A stretch of 32,890 bases of DNA from an uncultured archaeon. GTDB taxonomy: Archaea > EX4484-52 > LFW-46. The first letter of the stretch is position 1. Each line of letters opens with the position of its first letter. The position numbers and the translations under genes are program-made. The stretch is taken from NCBI GenBank assembly GCA_902384675.1, contig CABMCT010000056.1, positions 1 to 32,890 of the forward strand. The letters run 5' to 3'. Below the pieces are notes generated by a model, which was not told the origin of the DNA, did no database searches, and worked only from the letters and a program-made list of their open reading frames with translations. This document shows positions 9,287 through 17,300 of the stretch, piece by piece.

Positions 9287-9396
9287 GGCTTAAGTCAATC
9301 TCGGCCTTCAAAAGAAGTCATGAAAATCTTTATCATATTGTTTTGATTTTCATGCGTTCCAAACTCTTGCGAGTTTGGAAACAGATGACTTAAGCC
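9287..9396. repeat. Multibranched inverted-repeat structure at the ftsZ 3' end
   Basis: An 11-bp outer stem (GGCTTAAGTCA 9287-9297 with 9386-9396) encloses two perfect hairpins: ATGAAAATC/GATTTTCAT (9320-9328/9345-9353) and TTCCAAACTC/GAGTTTGGAA with a 4-nt loop (9357-9366/9371-9380). It begins 20 bp beyond the ftsZ stop and, read on the minus strand, is followed by T-rich sequence. It could be a structured 3' UTR or terminator for ftsZ, or a repeat-derived insertion. Confidence 0.6.
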
Positions 9397-9415
9397 CCTC
9401 ATTGGTTTCAATAAT

Positions 9416-10513
9416 TTATCTTATTACCTCAATGCCAAGCGCACTGCTTAGGCTTGCGCTGTGCGAAACCTTTGCGGATTCGGCAGCCTGCGGACCAAGG
9501 ACGTATTGCGAGCGGACGCCTGTTATAATTGTTATTACTCTTATTGCGCCCTTCATGTTCTCGTCGATTCTTGCTCCCCAGATTGTCTGGGCTCCTGCGT
9601 CGAGGTTTCTTGCGACAAACTCCCCGATTTCGTTAATTTCCTCGAGTTTCAGGTCGTTTCCTCCTGTGATGTGCACCAATGCGCCTGTTGCGCCCTTGTA
9701 GTCCACGTCAAGAAGCGGGTTTGCCATTGCCTTCTCTACAGCCTCTCTTGCACGCGCCGCGCTTGAAGACTCCGCAACTCCGATCATTGCCACACCGCCG
9801 TTTCTCATTATTGCTTTTACGTCAGCGTAGTCGAGGTTTACAAGAGACGGTGTTGATATTGTCTCTGTAATTCCTTTTATCATTGTCACGATAATCTCGT
9901 CTGCGACCGCGAATGCCTGCTGAAGCGGCATGTTTCCTGCGATTTCGACCAACTTGTCGTTTTCAATCACGATTACTGTGTCGCAGTGCTGGCGGAGCCT
10001 TGCAAGACCGTCTTCTGCCTTGTGGATTCTTGCTCCTTCGATTTTGAAAGGCATTGTGCATACTCCGATGACGATTGCACCCTGGGCCTTTGCGACTTCT
10101 GCTACAACAGGTGCAGAGCCTGTTCCGGTCCCGCCTCCCATTTCCGAGACAAGGAATACCATGTCTGTTCCGCGAAGAGCTTCTCTTATTTCGTTGATGG
10201 ATTCTTCAGCGGCCTGTTTTCCGACATTCGGGTATCCTCCTGCCCCAAGGCCTTTTGTAAGTTCCTGGCCTATAAGGATTTTCCTGTCAGCATTTATGGT
10301 CTTGAGGTGTTTCATGTCTGTGTTAAGCGCGATTGTCTCTGCTCCGATAATGCCAACAGATGAAAGCCTGTTGATTGCGTTGGTACCCATACCACCGGCT
10401 CCGACGACCATTATTTTGGCGTCTGTTGAGCCAACGAATTCGTCCAGCGACTTATTGCTAAGTGCGCTCTTGCTTGCTTGCCTTGAAACGGCGCTTTGTA
10501 TGATAGATTCCAT
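9416..10513 (-). CDS. ftsZ: Cell division GTPase FtsZ
   Basis: A 365-residue tubulin-superfamily protein that polymerises into the division ring at mid-cell. Visible are the Rossmann start VVGAGGMGTNAINRL, the tubulin signature GGGTGTGSAP, the DMVFLV strand and the T7 synergy loop NLDYADVK that completes GTP hydrolysis in the next subunit. An N-terminal arm of about 30 residues precedes the core. The C-terminal tail is short (LGIEVIR) and could anchor partner proteins. The start has GGGG 7-8 nt upstream, and a TATA-like GAATAAAAAG sits near 10562. It stands alone on the minus strand, flanked by structured non-coding DNA on both sides. I cannot safely assign it to FtsZ1 or FtsZ2. Confidence 0.95.
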   Translation of the reverse strand: MESIIQSAVSRQASKSALSNKSLDEFVGSTDAKIMVVGAGGMGTNAINRLSSVGIIGAETIALNTDMKHLKTINADRKILIGQELTKGLGAGGYPNVGKQAAEESINEIREALRGTDMVFLVSEMGGGTGTGSAPVVAEVAKAQGAIVIGVCTMPFKIEGARIHKAEDGLARLRQHCDTVIVIENDKLVEIAGNMPLQQAFAVADEIIVTMIKGITETISTPSLVNLDYADVKAIMRNGGVAMIGVAESSSAARAREAVEKAMANPLLDVDYKGATGALVHITGGNDLKLEEINEIGEFVARNLDAGAQTIWGARIDENMKGAIRVITIITGVRSQYVLGPQAAESAKVSHSASLSSALGIEVIR

Positions 10514-10554
10514 TTAAATCCCCTTCTTACCAAATACCTTGAGCCTAGCACAAT

Positions 10555-10570
10555 TACACTTTTTATTCGT
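10555..10570 (-). promoter_or_regulatory. Probable ftsZ promoter
   Basis: Minus-strand CGAATAAAAAGTG resembles an archaeal BRE/TATA element. It would start transcription near 10537, giving a leader of about 25 nt that contains the AAGGGGAT ribosome-binding stretch before the ATG at 10513. Confidence 0.4.
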
Positions 10571-10626
10571 GCGCTGCACACATTGCGACATCATTGCTAA
10601 GGTTTTTAGTTAATCAATATTCATCC

Positions 10627-10761
10627 TCATCGTCGGCGAATCGCGGTTGCAACGATTTATCGCGTTTCTCCTCCTCATTTGTATTGGCTTTGACATCGTT
10701 GGTTCACTTTCCAGTTTGGGTTTGATACCCAATTAGCTTTGCTGCGACCTAACTGGAAAAG
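10627..10761. repeat. Composite dispersed repeat, copy 1
   Basis: It consists of TCATCGTCG.. AATCGCGGTTGC (10627-10650) followed 56 bp later by the hairpin arms TTTCCAGTT (10708-10716) and AACTGGAAA (10751-10759), with CCCAATTAG inside. The same two blocks in the same order occur at 26203-26299, with 20 of 24 bases identical in the first block. Confidence 0.55.
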
Positions 10762-10763
10762 AT

Positions 10764-10793
10764 AGAAAATTGCGCAAATTTGCGCAATTTTCT
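10764..10793. repeat. Perfect 30-bp palindrome
   Basis: The two halves of AGAAAATTGCGCAAA and its reverse complement meet without any loop. It could extrude as a cruciform, bind a dimeric protein or form a hairpin in RNA from either strand. It lies about 40 bp upstream of the promoter of the hairpin array and 250 bp upstream of ftsZ. Confidence 0.8.
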
Positions 10794-10826
10794 TTATTTG
10801 TATCGTTCAATATATACATCGCATAA

Positions 10827-10844
10827 ACGAAAAGTATATTTATA
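10827..10844 (+). promoter_or_regulatory. Promoter reading into the hairpin array
   Basis: CGAAAAG (a BRE-like element) abuts TATATTTATA. Initiation would be near 10866-10870, just before the first hairpin. No ORF follows, which suggests a non-coding transcript. The complementary strand also reads TATAAATATA, so a minus-strand promoter cannot be excluded. Confidence 0.45.
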
Positions 10845-10865
10845 CCAAAGCATAAGTATTCCGTA

Positions 10866-11132
10866 CAACAGAGCAACTTGAAAGATTCGCCAAAAATCTT
10901 TTGAGCAAACTTAACACTAACACAACAGAAAATCTAACTTTAATTGATTGCCAAATCAATTAAATGCCAAAAACTTTTACAGCCAATTTGATTAAAATTG
11001 CGCCAACAATTTTAAACAAAATTTATTTTTGAAAACAGGTGGTGTTTAACATTGCAATTCGCGCCAACGAATTGTGGTTTTAAACGCCAATTTAAAACCA
11101 AAAATGTTAAACTTTTTCTTGTATATTTCTTT
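10866..11132 (+). ncRNA. Candidate structured RNA: five hairpins with shared CGCCAA loops
   Basis: Five stem-loops follow one another: H1 10881-10901 (7 bp), H2 10939-10964 (10 bp), H3 10992-11015 (9 bp), H4 11055-11074 (7 bp) and H5 11075-11100 (10 bp). Stem sequences are unrelated to each other, but the loops are CGCCAA in H3, H4 and H5, CGCCAAA in H1 and TGCCAA in H2. H4 and H5 abut and are enclosed by a 10-bp stem, GTTTAACATT (11044-11053) with AATGTTAAAC (11103-11112), making a three-way junction. A promoter lies upstream and a T-rich stretch (CTTTTTCTT..TTTCTTTT) follows. Unrelated stems with a conserved loop is what selection for a loop-recognising partner would leave. Strand and transcription are inferred; it could instead act as DNA or as an ftsZ leader on the minus strand. 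Confidence 0.45.
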
Positions 11133-11354
11133 TGTGCGCCTGAGTATATATAGGTTTTGTTAATACTATGTATATTTTACTATATCTATTTTATAAAATA
11201 TATTTCTGCTGCTGCTGTTTTTCAGAACGTCGGCTTCCGACAAAGTAGTTCCTTACTGTTAGTAAAAAAGACCTCTTCTTCCATTGGAAATGGCTTGGTT
11301 TCGGGTGGAGAATCAATAACATAAGACGCTTTTTTAAGCAATATCTGGAATTCA

Positions 11355-12629
11355 TTAAGATGTCATTTTTGATTCTTCAAATGCCCGCATTCCATCGCGC
11401 AAAGTATCGTATAATTTGAGGCATTCCTCATACATTTTTTGTCCGGAAGCAATTTTATCAGCATTTTTATCGGCCAGTTTTATCGGGGCAACCGACCTGT
11501 CGAATTGAAGCATTTCATCATCGCTCATGTCACTTAGCAGCCCGTCCGCTTCAATAATTTCTCCCACCATGCCACCGCCCACAAGCGTTGGCAGGCCAAT
11601 GGCCACATCATTAACGCCACACCGCAAAACCTGCTCGTGATACTGCCCGATTGGAAGAACGCTTACTTCATTTGCCATAATGCACTTTATTGCCTCTGCA
11701 GTCAGGATACCGCCGGTTACAGGAGTTTCTCCGGTTAATTGTGTAAGCCGGGGTGCTTCCGATTTGAAGTCGGTCAGGATTTTATAATAATCGGCTATAG
11801 CCCTGGCAGGGTCTCCTCCTCTGGCGCGTTCGCTGGCTTGGGCACAGCTCTTTGCCGACGCACCCCCTATGAGAAATCTTTTCTCAATTGCAACTGCATC
11901 TTCACCATGGCCGCCTATGATAGCACAGCTCGCATCATCCATCGAGAACTTAAATCTTTGCCCATAAAGCTTGTACAGCCTGTTGACTTCAGGCATTGTT
12001 GCGGTGGAAATCGCTTTTTTGGCCTTGACTTCGGGTGCGTTTCTCTTCTTTGCAATATATTTATACAACTTATTGACCTGGCGCAATAAAATGAGGGTGG
12101 GATTGCCCTGCATAAGGTAAATGCTGTTTGGCGAGACTACAAGGTCCATTACAGCGTCTTTTAAAGCAGGCTTCTGGTTGTGTACTGTAAGGCGATATCG
12201 GGGGTCCACCCCTTCTTCAGCTGCCTTTTTAATAAAATCAGGGTCTGTTTTTAGCGCGGTTTCGATATTGACTCCTTTAAAATTCACCCAGAACTGCGAG
12301 TAAGCCGATTCCCGGAGATTACTAAAGAAATCATACCTTTCAGTCTCATCGAACTCGTAAATCCTGTCAACATCGATATCAACAATGTTCACTCCGGGAT
12401 GATGATGGTATTTATGCTGCTCTTCTTTTGCGCTCATGGCAGCGAGTTTAGCGGGTATGTCTTTTTTCTTTCGCGTTGTCCCGACAATCCTTTTAATCTG
12501 GGGCATGGTTTTAAGCACATCAACCATTTCAAGGGCGTTGCCCCCAAGATTAGTCGTAATTTGTCCCGGATTGTATGGCAGTTCCACTCCGCTGTATTGG
12601 CTTGCAAAAGCATTTCCTTTTTCTGGCAT
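11355..12629 (-). CDS. Divergent lactate/malate dehydrogenase-superfamily protein
   Basis: A 424-residue protein whose second half follows the LDH/MDH fold: VVSPNSIYLM (the usual VVSNPVD region), EVNR in place of the catalytic DxxR pair, AIIGGHGEDAV with the catalytic His, then ERARGGDPARAI, a GILTAEAIKCIMANEVSVLPIG helix-strand and CGVNDVAIGLPTLVGGGMVGEII. The N-terminal half is poorly conserved: the dinucleotide loop GxGxxG is not intact (TTNLGGNAL may be its remnant), and about 100 extra residues are present compared with the usual 310-330. It may have changed substrate, cofactor use or lost activity. A strong GGAGGG lies upstream of the ATG at 12629. Family placement is from motif reading. 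Confidence 0.6.
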   Translation of the reverse strand: MPEKGNAFASQYSGVELPYNPGQITTNLGGNALEMVDVLKTMPQIKRIVGTTRKKKDIPAKLAAMSAKEEQHKYHHHPGVNIVDIDVDRIYEFDETERYDFFSNLRESAYSQFWVNFKGVNIETALKTDPDFIKKAAEEGVDPRYRLTVHNQKPALKDAVMDLVVSPNSIYLMQGNPTLILLRQVNKLYKYIAKKRNAPEVKAKKAISTATMPEVNRLYKLYGQRFKFSMDDASCAIIGGHGEDAVAIEKRFLIGGASAKSCAQASERARGGDPARAIADYYKILTDFKSEAPRLTQLTGETPVTGGILTAEAIKCIMANEVSVLPIGQYHEQVLRCGVNDVAIGLPTLVGGGMVGEIIEADGLLSDMSDDEMLQFDRSVAPIKLADKNADKIASGQKMYEECLKLYDTLRDGMRAFEESKMTS

Positions 12630-12835
12630 AAATCACCCTAATCCCTCCTTTCTCCGAATCATAGTGTAAGACATTCAAGACCGAACAAACCATTTTGACA
12701 TTACAAAGCTTAAACTTGAGCGTTGCATTTAAATGTTCTGCAATGGCTTCCAAGAAATACGACGAAGGGCGTTTTGGATAGTTTCCAACTAACAGTTTAT
12801 GTTCTGCAGAATATGTGCTTCGGTTAGAGATGCAT
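12630..12835. other. Non-coding spacer with promoter for the LDH/MDH-like gene
   Basis: The minus strand carries A/T-rich TATA-like sequence around 12710-12735 and the GGAGAAAGGAGGG ribosome-binding stretch at about 12637-12650. The ORF-track entry 12550-12924 that crosses it overlaps the start of the LDH/MDH-like gene and looks spurious. Confidence 0.35.
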
Positions 12836-13166
12836 CTACGCATACCCTTTATCGTCGCCTGCTTTTCTAACCTCTGCTTTCCACATATTTTCCAGCAGAT
12901 CCTCTGAAAATCCTGTTTTTTCAATGAGAGCGGTTTTCCATAAATTTACTGTATTTGCGCTGCAATGCCCAAGGCAGTATTCATTTGCAAGAGGAGAAAT
13001 TACCTGAATGACTAAAAATGAATTCGCAGATTCGCTTGAAATGCAGCGGGATTCAGTACAGCCCATCAATACCTTACTATAGTCTCTTAAGAATACGCTC
13101 ACAAAGCCGGGCGTCTTGAACTCTTCGGATTTATGAATCGCCTCCTGATTTTACTGTAATTCTCAT
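12836..13166 (-). pseudogene. Small Cys-containing unknown gene with an apparent frameshift at its 5' end
   Basis: The ORF track begins at a GTG (13102), yet the frame stays open to 13150 (NQEAIHKSEEFKTPGF) without a start codon. An ATG at 13164-13166 with a textbook GAAGGAGG ribosome-binding site sits in another frame (MRITVK..). Removing one A from the AAAA run at about 13149-13152 joins the two into a protein of about 109 residues. This may be a sequencing indel, a real frameshift mutation, or +1 frameshifting during translation. Another possible start is the ATG at 13066, giving 76 residues. The product has four cysteines, two spaced as CLGHC; I do not recognise it. A TATA-like ATTTAAATATT lies near 13250. 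Confidence 0.5.
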
Positions 13167-13297
13167 CCAGCCCTCCTTCTTGAGTATATCTGAAGAATAA
13201 TTGAGTTGAATACACGATGGTCATACCACCACTTAAATGACCTCTCGCGCCAATATTTAAATTCCTTTGCAATCGCAGCCAATACTTAAGAATTCAC

Positions 13298-14014
13298 CTA
13301 TTTCATCAGCTGCCCAATCACGCTGTCAAATGCGCTCAGTGGCTGGTCGCCGTCAATCTTGACGTCGTTTATAAAGAATGTCGGGGTTGTTACTACTCCT
13401 GCCTTTGCGCCATCTGAATGGTCTTTTTTGACTTCTCCAGTATATTTTCCCGAATCAAGGCATTCATTGAACTTTGCAGAATCAAGGCCGAGCTCAACGG
13501 CGTATTGCTTCAGATTCTCGATGCTAAGGGATGGCTGCATCGCAAATACTTTCCTGAAATACTCCCAGTATTTGCCCTGGTCGTTCGCGCACTCTGCAGC
13601 CTCAGCAGCCTTTTGCGCCTGGGGATGCTTATCATACTTCGGGAAATCGCGGAAAACAAAGCGTATCTTACCGTCATATTTTGTCATGAGCTGGTCGAAT
13701 GTGGTTTCCACCCAATGCTTTGTATAAGGGCAGGACATGTCACCGAATGCAATTATCTGGATAGGAGCATCGGCAGGCCCTATTGCAGGATTGTTCTCTG
13801 CTTTAGGGTAATAAGGCGCCTCGGATGCCGAAGAATTTGACGAGATATAAGCATAAGCCGCAACCACTGCAACAACGAGAAAGATTATCAGATAATTTGA
13901 AATCCTGTCTTTTTTCTTTGCTTTTTGCTCGCGGCTTTCCTGCTCTTCTTTTTCCTTTTTCTTCTCTTCAATCCGCTGCATGCGGTTTTCTTCTTTCTGG
14001 GAGCGAAAAGACAT
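13298..14014 (-). CDS. Membrane-anchored DsbA-like thioredoxin-fold protein with CPYT active site
   Basis: A 238-residue protein with a highly charged cytoplasmic N-terminus (KKKEKEEQE), one membrane helix (YLIIFLVVAVVAAYAYI) and an outside thioredoxin-fold domain of the DsbA/Thioredoxin_4 type. Family hallmarks are FGDMSCPY, the RFVFRDFP strand, the A-Q-K-A-A-E-A-A-E-C helix, YWEYFRKVF and the cis-Pro loop GVVTTPTFFIN. The usual CPxC active site reads CPYT, so the resolving cysteine is missing. Two further cysteines (AECAND, NECLDS) are at positions also found in relatives. It may act as a monothiol isomerase, or use a cysteine from a partner such as the small GGC-ending protein encoded 30 bp upstream. 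Confidence 0.85.
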   Translation of the reverse strand: MSFRSQKEENRMQRIEEKKKEKEEQESREQKAKKKDRISNYLIIFLVVAVVAAYAYISSNSSASEAPYYPKAENNPAIGPADAPIQIIAFGDMSCPYTKHWVETTFDQLMTKYDGKIRFVFRDFPKYDKHPQAQKAAEAAECANDQGKYWEYFRKVFAMQPSLSIENLKQYAVELGLDSAKFNECLDSGKYTGEVKKDHSDGAKAGVVTTPTFFINDVKIDGDQPLSAFDSVIGQLMK

Positions 14015-14043
14015 TATTTCACCATCAACTACGCGCTGCAGGT

Positions 14044-14250
14044 CTAACAGCCGCCGGCCACCGCAGGCAGGTCATTTACTGTTCTTGCCCTTGAGGCAGG
14101 GGTATAAGAAGGATTGTCGCCGTATGATGCCGAGCTTACTGCCGCGCCGGTGCTACTGCCGCTTGTTTTTGTGCCGCCTAACTGGAACAGCGCGAAAACA
14201 AGAAGTACGCCAAGAATTACGATAACTGCTGTTTTTGTATCGATTTCCAT
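14044..14250 (-). CDS. Small single-TM protein ending in GGC
   Basis: A 68-residue protein with a short N-terminus, one membrane helix (TAVIVILGVLLVFALFQL), a Ser/Gly/Thr-rich linker and the end NDLPAVAGGC with Cys as the last residue. AAAGGT lies about 8 nt upstream of the ATG, and a TATA-like TTATATAAAG is found near 14288. The DsbA-like gene follows 29 bp after its stop, so the two probably form an operon. My inference is that the terminal cysteine could be a redox partner or substrate of that protein. I have the impression that similar small proteins ending in GGC accompany thioredoxin-fold genes in other small archaea, but cannot check. Confidence 0.65.
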   Translation of the reverse strand: MEIDTKTAVIVILGVLLVFALFQLGGTKTSGSSTGAAVSSASYGDNPSYTPASRARTVNDLPAVAGGC

Positions 14251-14368
14251 AAAATGACCTTTAATTTTAATGAGAAAACAAACTTTATATAATTGAATTT
14301 TTGCTCGCGAAGATTCTAAGTCATATTATCTTATAAAATTTACCCGCGATATTATCTGAAGTGAAAAT

Positions 14369-17300
14369 ATGTCTAAAGATACTCCTCAATCCGAATCTTC
14401 CGCGCCGTCAGGCACCTTTAACCTCAAGCAGATGGAATCGGAAATTGCAAAATACTGGGAAGAAAAAGGCATCCGCCAGAAAGTTTTGAACTCGAGAAAA
14501 GGCGCCAAGCCTTATTTCTTCATGGACGGGCCTCCTTATGCAACAGGCTATATTCACATGGGAACCGGGCTTAACAAGACGCTAAAGGACTATTACATGC
14601 GTTACTTCCGGATGGCCGGTTTTGACGTCAATTCCCAACCGGGATATGACACGCACGGCGTTCCGATAGAGAACAAGGTCGAAAAAAAGCTCGGATTGAA
14701 GTTCAAGAGCGACATCGAAAAATTCGGCATAGAGCAGTTCAATGCGGAATGCAGGAAATTCGCAACCGACTTCATAGGCATAATGAACGAGCAGTTCGAG
14801 GACCTCGGCGTATGGATGGACTGGGAAAACCCGTACCTGACACTTCATAATTATTATATAGAGGGCGCCTGGCACACGTTCAAAATCGCGTTCGAAAAAG
14901 GGCTTCTTTACAAGGGAATTTATCCGGTGCATGTCTGCTCGCACTGCGCAACAGCTGTCGCCTATAGCGAAATCGAGTACCAGAAAGCAACAGACCCTGC
15001 AGTTTTTGTCAAATTCCCGGCAAAAAGCCTCCCAGATACCTACTTTGTCATCTGGACCACCACGCCATGGACTTTGCCGTCAAACACCGGAATAATGGTG
15101 CACCCGAAATTCGAATATGCCAAAGTCGATGTAGATGACGAAACCCTGATAATCGCAAAAGAGCTTGTTAACACAGTAATGAAAAAGGCAGGAATAAAAC
15201 ATTACAAAATCACAGGCACGGTTCCTGGAAAAGAGCTCGCAGGACAGGAATATGTCCATCCTCTCAAGGATATTCTTCCTTTGCAAAAAGACATCACAGG
15301 AAGAGTCATTCTATCAGAAATGTTTGTGACCCTGACAGATGGTGCAGGGCTTGTCCATACTGCTCCGGGGCATGGTAAAGAGGACTATAAAGCAGGAACC
15401 GAGAACAAGCTCCCCAAGCTATGCCCGGTAAATCTTGACGGCACATTCGATAAAACCGCAGGCAAATACGCAGGAAAATACGTAAAGGAAGCAGATGCCC
15501 AAATTATTGCAGACCTGAAGGCGAGAGGCGCACTTCTTGCGTCCGAAAAAGTGACTCACGATTACCCGCACTGCTGGCGATGCAAATCCCCGCTTCTGCA
15601 GATGTCAGTCCCGCAATGGTTCTTCAAAGTAAGCTCTATCCAGGATACGCTCATCAGCGAGAACAAGAAAGTCAACTGGATTCCTGACTGGGCAGGCAAG
15701 CGATTCGGCGACTGGCTTCTGAACTTAAGCGACTGGCCGATTTCGCGCCAGAGATACTGGGGAATCCCGCTGCCAATCTGGGTTTGCGACAAATGCGGAG
15801 AAGTAAAAGTCATTGGTTCTGTGGATGAGTTAGAAGATGCTGGAAAGAAATTAACTGATTTGCACAGGCCATACATTGACCAGGTAACTTTTAAGTGCCG
15901 GAAATGCAACGGAACGCAGAAAAGAATCCATGATGTTCTTGATGTCTGGTTTGATTCAGGGGTCGCTTCATGGGCGTCCCTAAAATACCCTAAAGAAAAG
16001 GAAAAATTCAACAAGATGTGGCCTGCAGAGCTGAACATAGAGGGCCCGGACCAGATGAGAGGCTGGTGGAACTCGCAGATGATCTGCTCAGTAATAACTT
16101 TTGGCAAAAAGCCGTTCAATAACATAATTATGCACGGCATGGTGCTTGACAACAAAGGGGTGAAGATGTCAAAATCCCTTGGAAACGTGATAGCTCCAAG
16201 CGATGTGATAGAGAAGCACTCGCGCGATGTGCTGCGCGTCTACCTGCTTTCAGGCAGCCCGGAATCTGATTTCTACTTTGATTGGGAAGCCGTAAAGTCA
16301 GTGCAGAAGTTCTTCAATATCCTGTTCAATTCGGTCAATTTTATGACGTCGTATGCGCCGGCGGGGTTTAAGCCAGCAGCGAAATTCGATACAAAATCGC
16401 TTGCTACTATAGACAAATGGATGCTCTCGCGCATAAACACCCTTGCCAAAGACTGTGAAAAGTATAATAAGAGCTATGTCGGGTATAAATCAGTTTCAGC
16501 AATCCAGGATTTAATTGTAAACGACTTTTCAAGGACTTATATAAAGCTTACGCGCGATAGGACTTCGCCAAACTATGAGGGCAAGGACAAGGAATCTGCG
16601 TTTGCTATTATGGACTATGTCCTTCGCAGGGTAGCCGTGCTTATTGCGCCTGCAGCACCCTTTAGTGCGGAAAAGATTTATCAGATTCTTGGCGGCGGCA
16701 ACGAATCAGTCCATCTTTCAGACTTCCCGGCAACTGATAAAAAGCTCGTTGATGCAGAACTTGAGCGCGACATGAAAGTCTCCCTTGATATTGTCGAGGC
16801 AATTAATTCGATAAGGCAGGAAAACAACCTCCGCTTAAGGTGGCCGCTGAAGTCGGCAACAATTTCCGGCGAGGAAGCAGTAGTTTCTGCAGTCAGGCGA
16901 CTTGAAGACGTGATAAAGGAGCTTGCAAATGTCAAGGCAATCAAATTTGGCGAAGTGTCACTTGAAATAGAAGTCAAGCCGAATTACAAGGTCTTTGGCC
17001 CTGCATTTGGAAAGGATGCGAAAACAGTCGCAGACTTGCTGGCAAAAGCTGGCGGGCGCAAAGTCAAGGAAGAGGCGAAAAAAGGCAAAGTAAAGCTTGG
17101 AAAGTTTGAATTAACGCCTGAAATGCTCATAATCCGCGAGAAAGTCACAGAGAACCTGGCAGGAAAGACATTTGTTGGCGGGGCAGTTTATCTTGACACA
17201 ACGCGGGACGAGGAAATAATCCAGGAATCTCTGGTTAGGGAGCTTGTGAGACACATCCAGATTATGCGAAAGGAAGCAGGCCTGAATGTCAAAGAGAAAA

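Larger units (their letters stand above)
10514..11354. other. 840-bp non-coding region dense in inverted repeats
   Basis: No credible ORF occurs here in any frame. From left to right it holds the ftsZ promoter, a composite repeat shared with 26203-26299, a perfect 30-bp palindrome, a plus-strand promoter and the five-hairpin array described separately. Beyond 11112 it holds T-rich and A/T-rich sequence, including a minus-strand TATA-like TATATATAC near 11147 and a short GCTGCTGCTG run. I see nothing definable in 11160-11354 before the LDH/MDH-like gene ends. Confidence 0.7.

Noticed and set aside
11207-11220. GCTGCTGCTG microsatellite
   Set aside because: Only three and a half units, which is too short to be meaningful.
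12550-12924. 124-residue minus-strand ORF crossing the start of the LDH/MDH-like gene
   Set aside because: It overlaps the first 80 bp of a better gene in another frame and the strong GGAGGG site belongs to that gene. The translation is basic and Cys-rich without a plausible fold.
14038-14052. Recoded stop (read-through or special amino acid) after the GGC of the small one-TM protein
   Set aside because: The frame after TAG gives only TCSA before another TAG, and no recoding element is visible. A normal stop after Cys is simpler.
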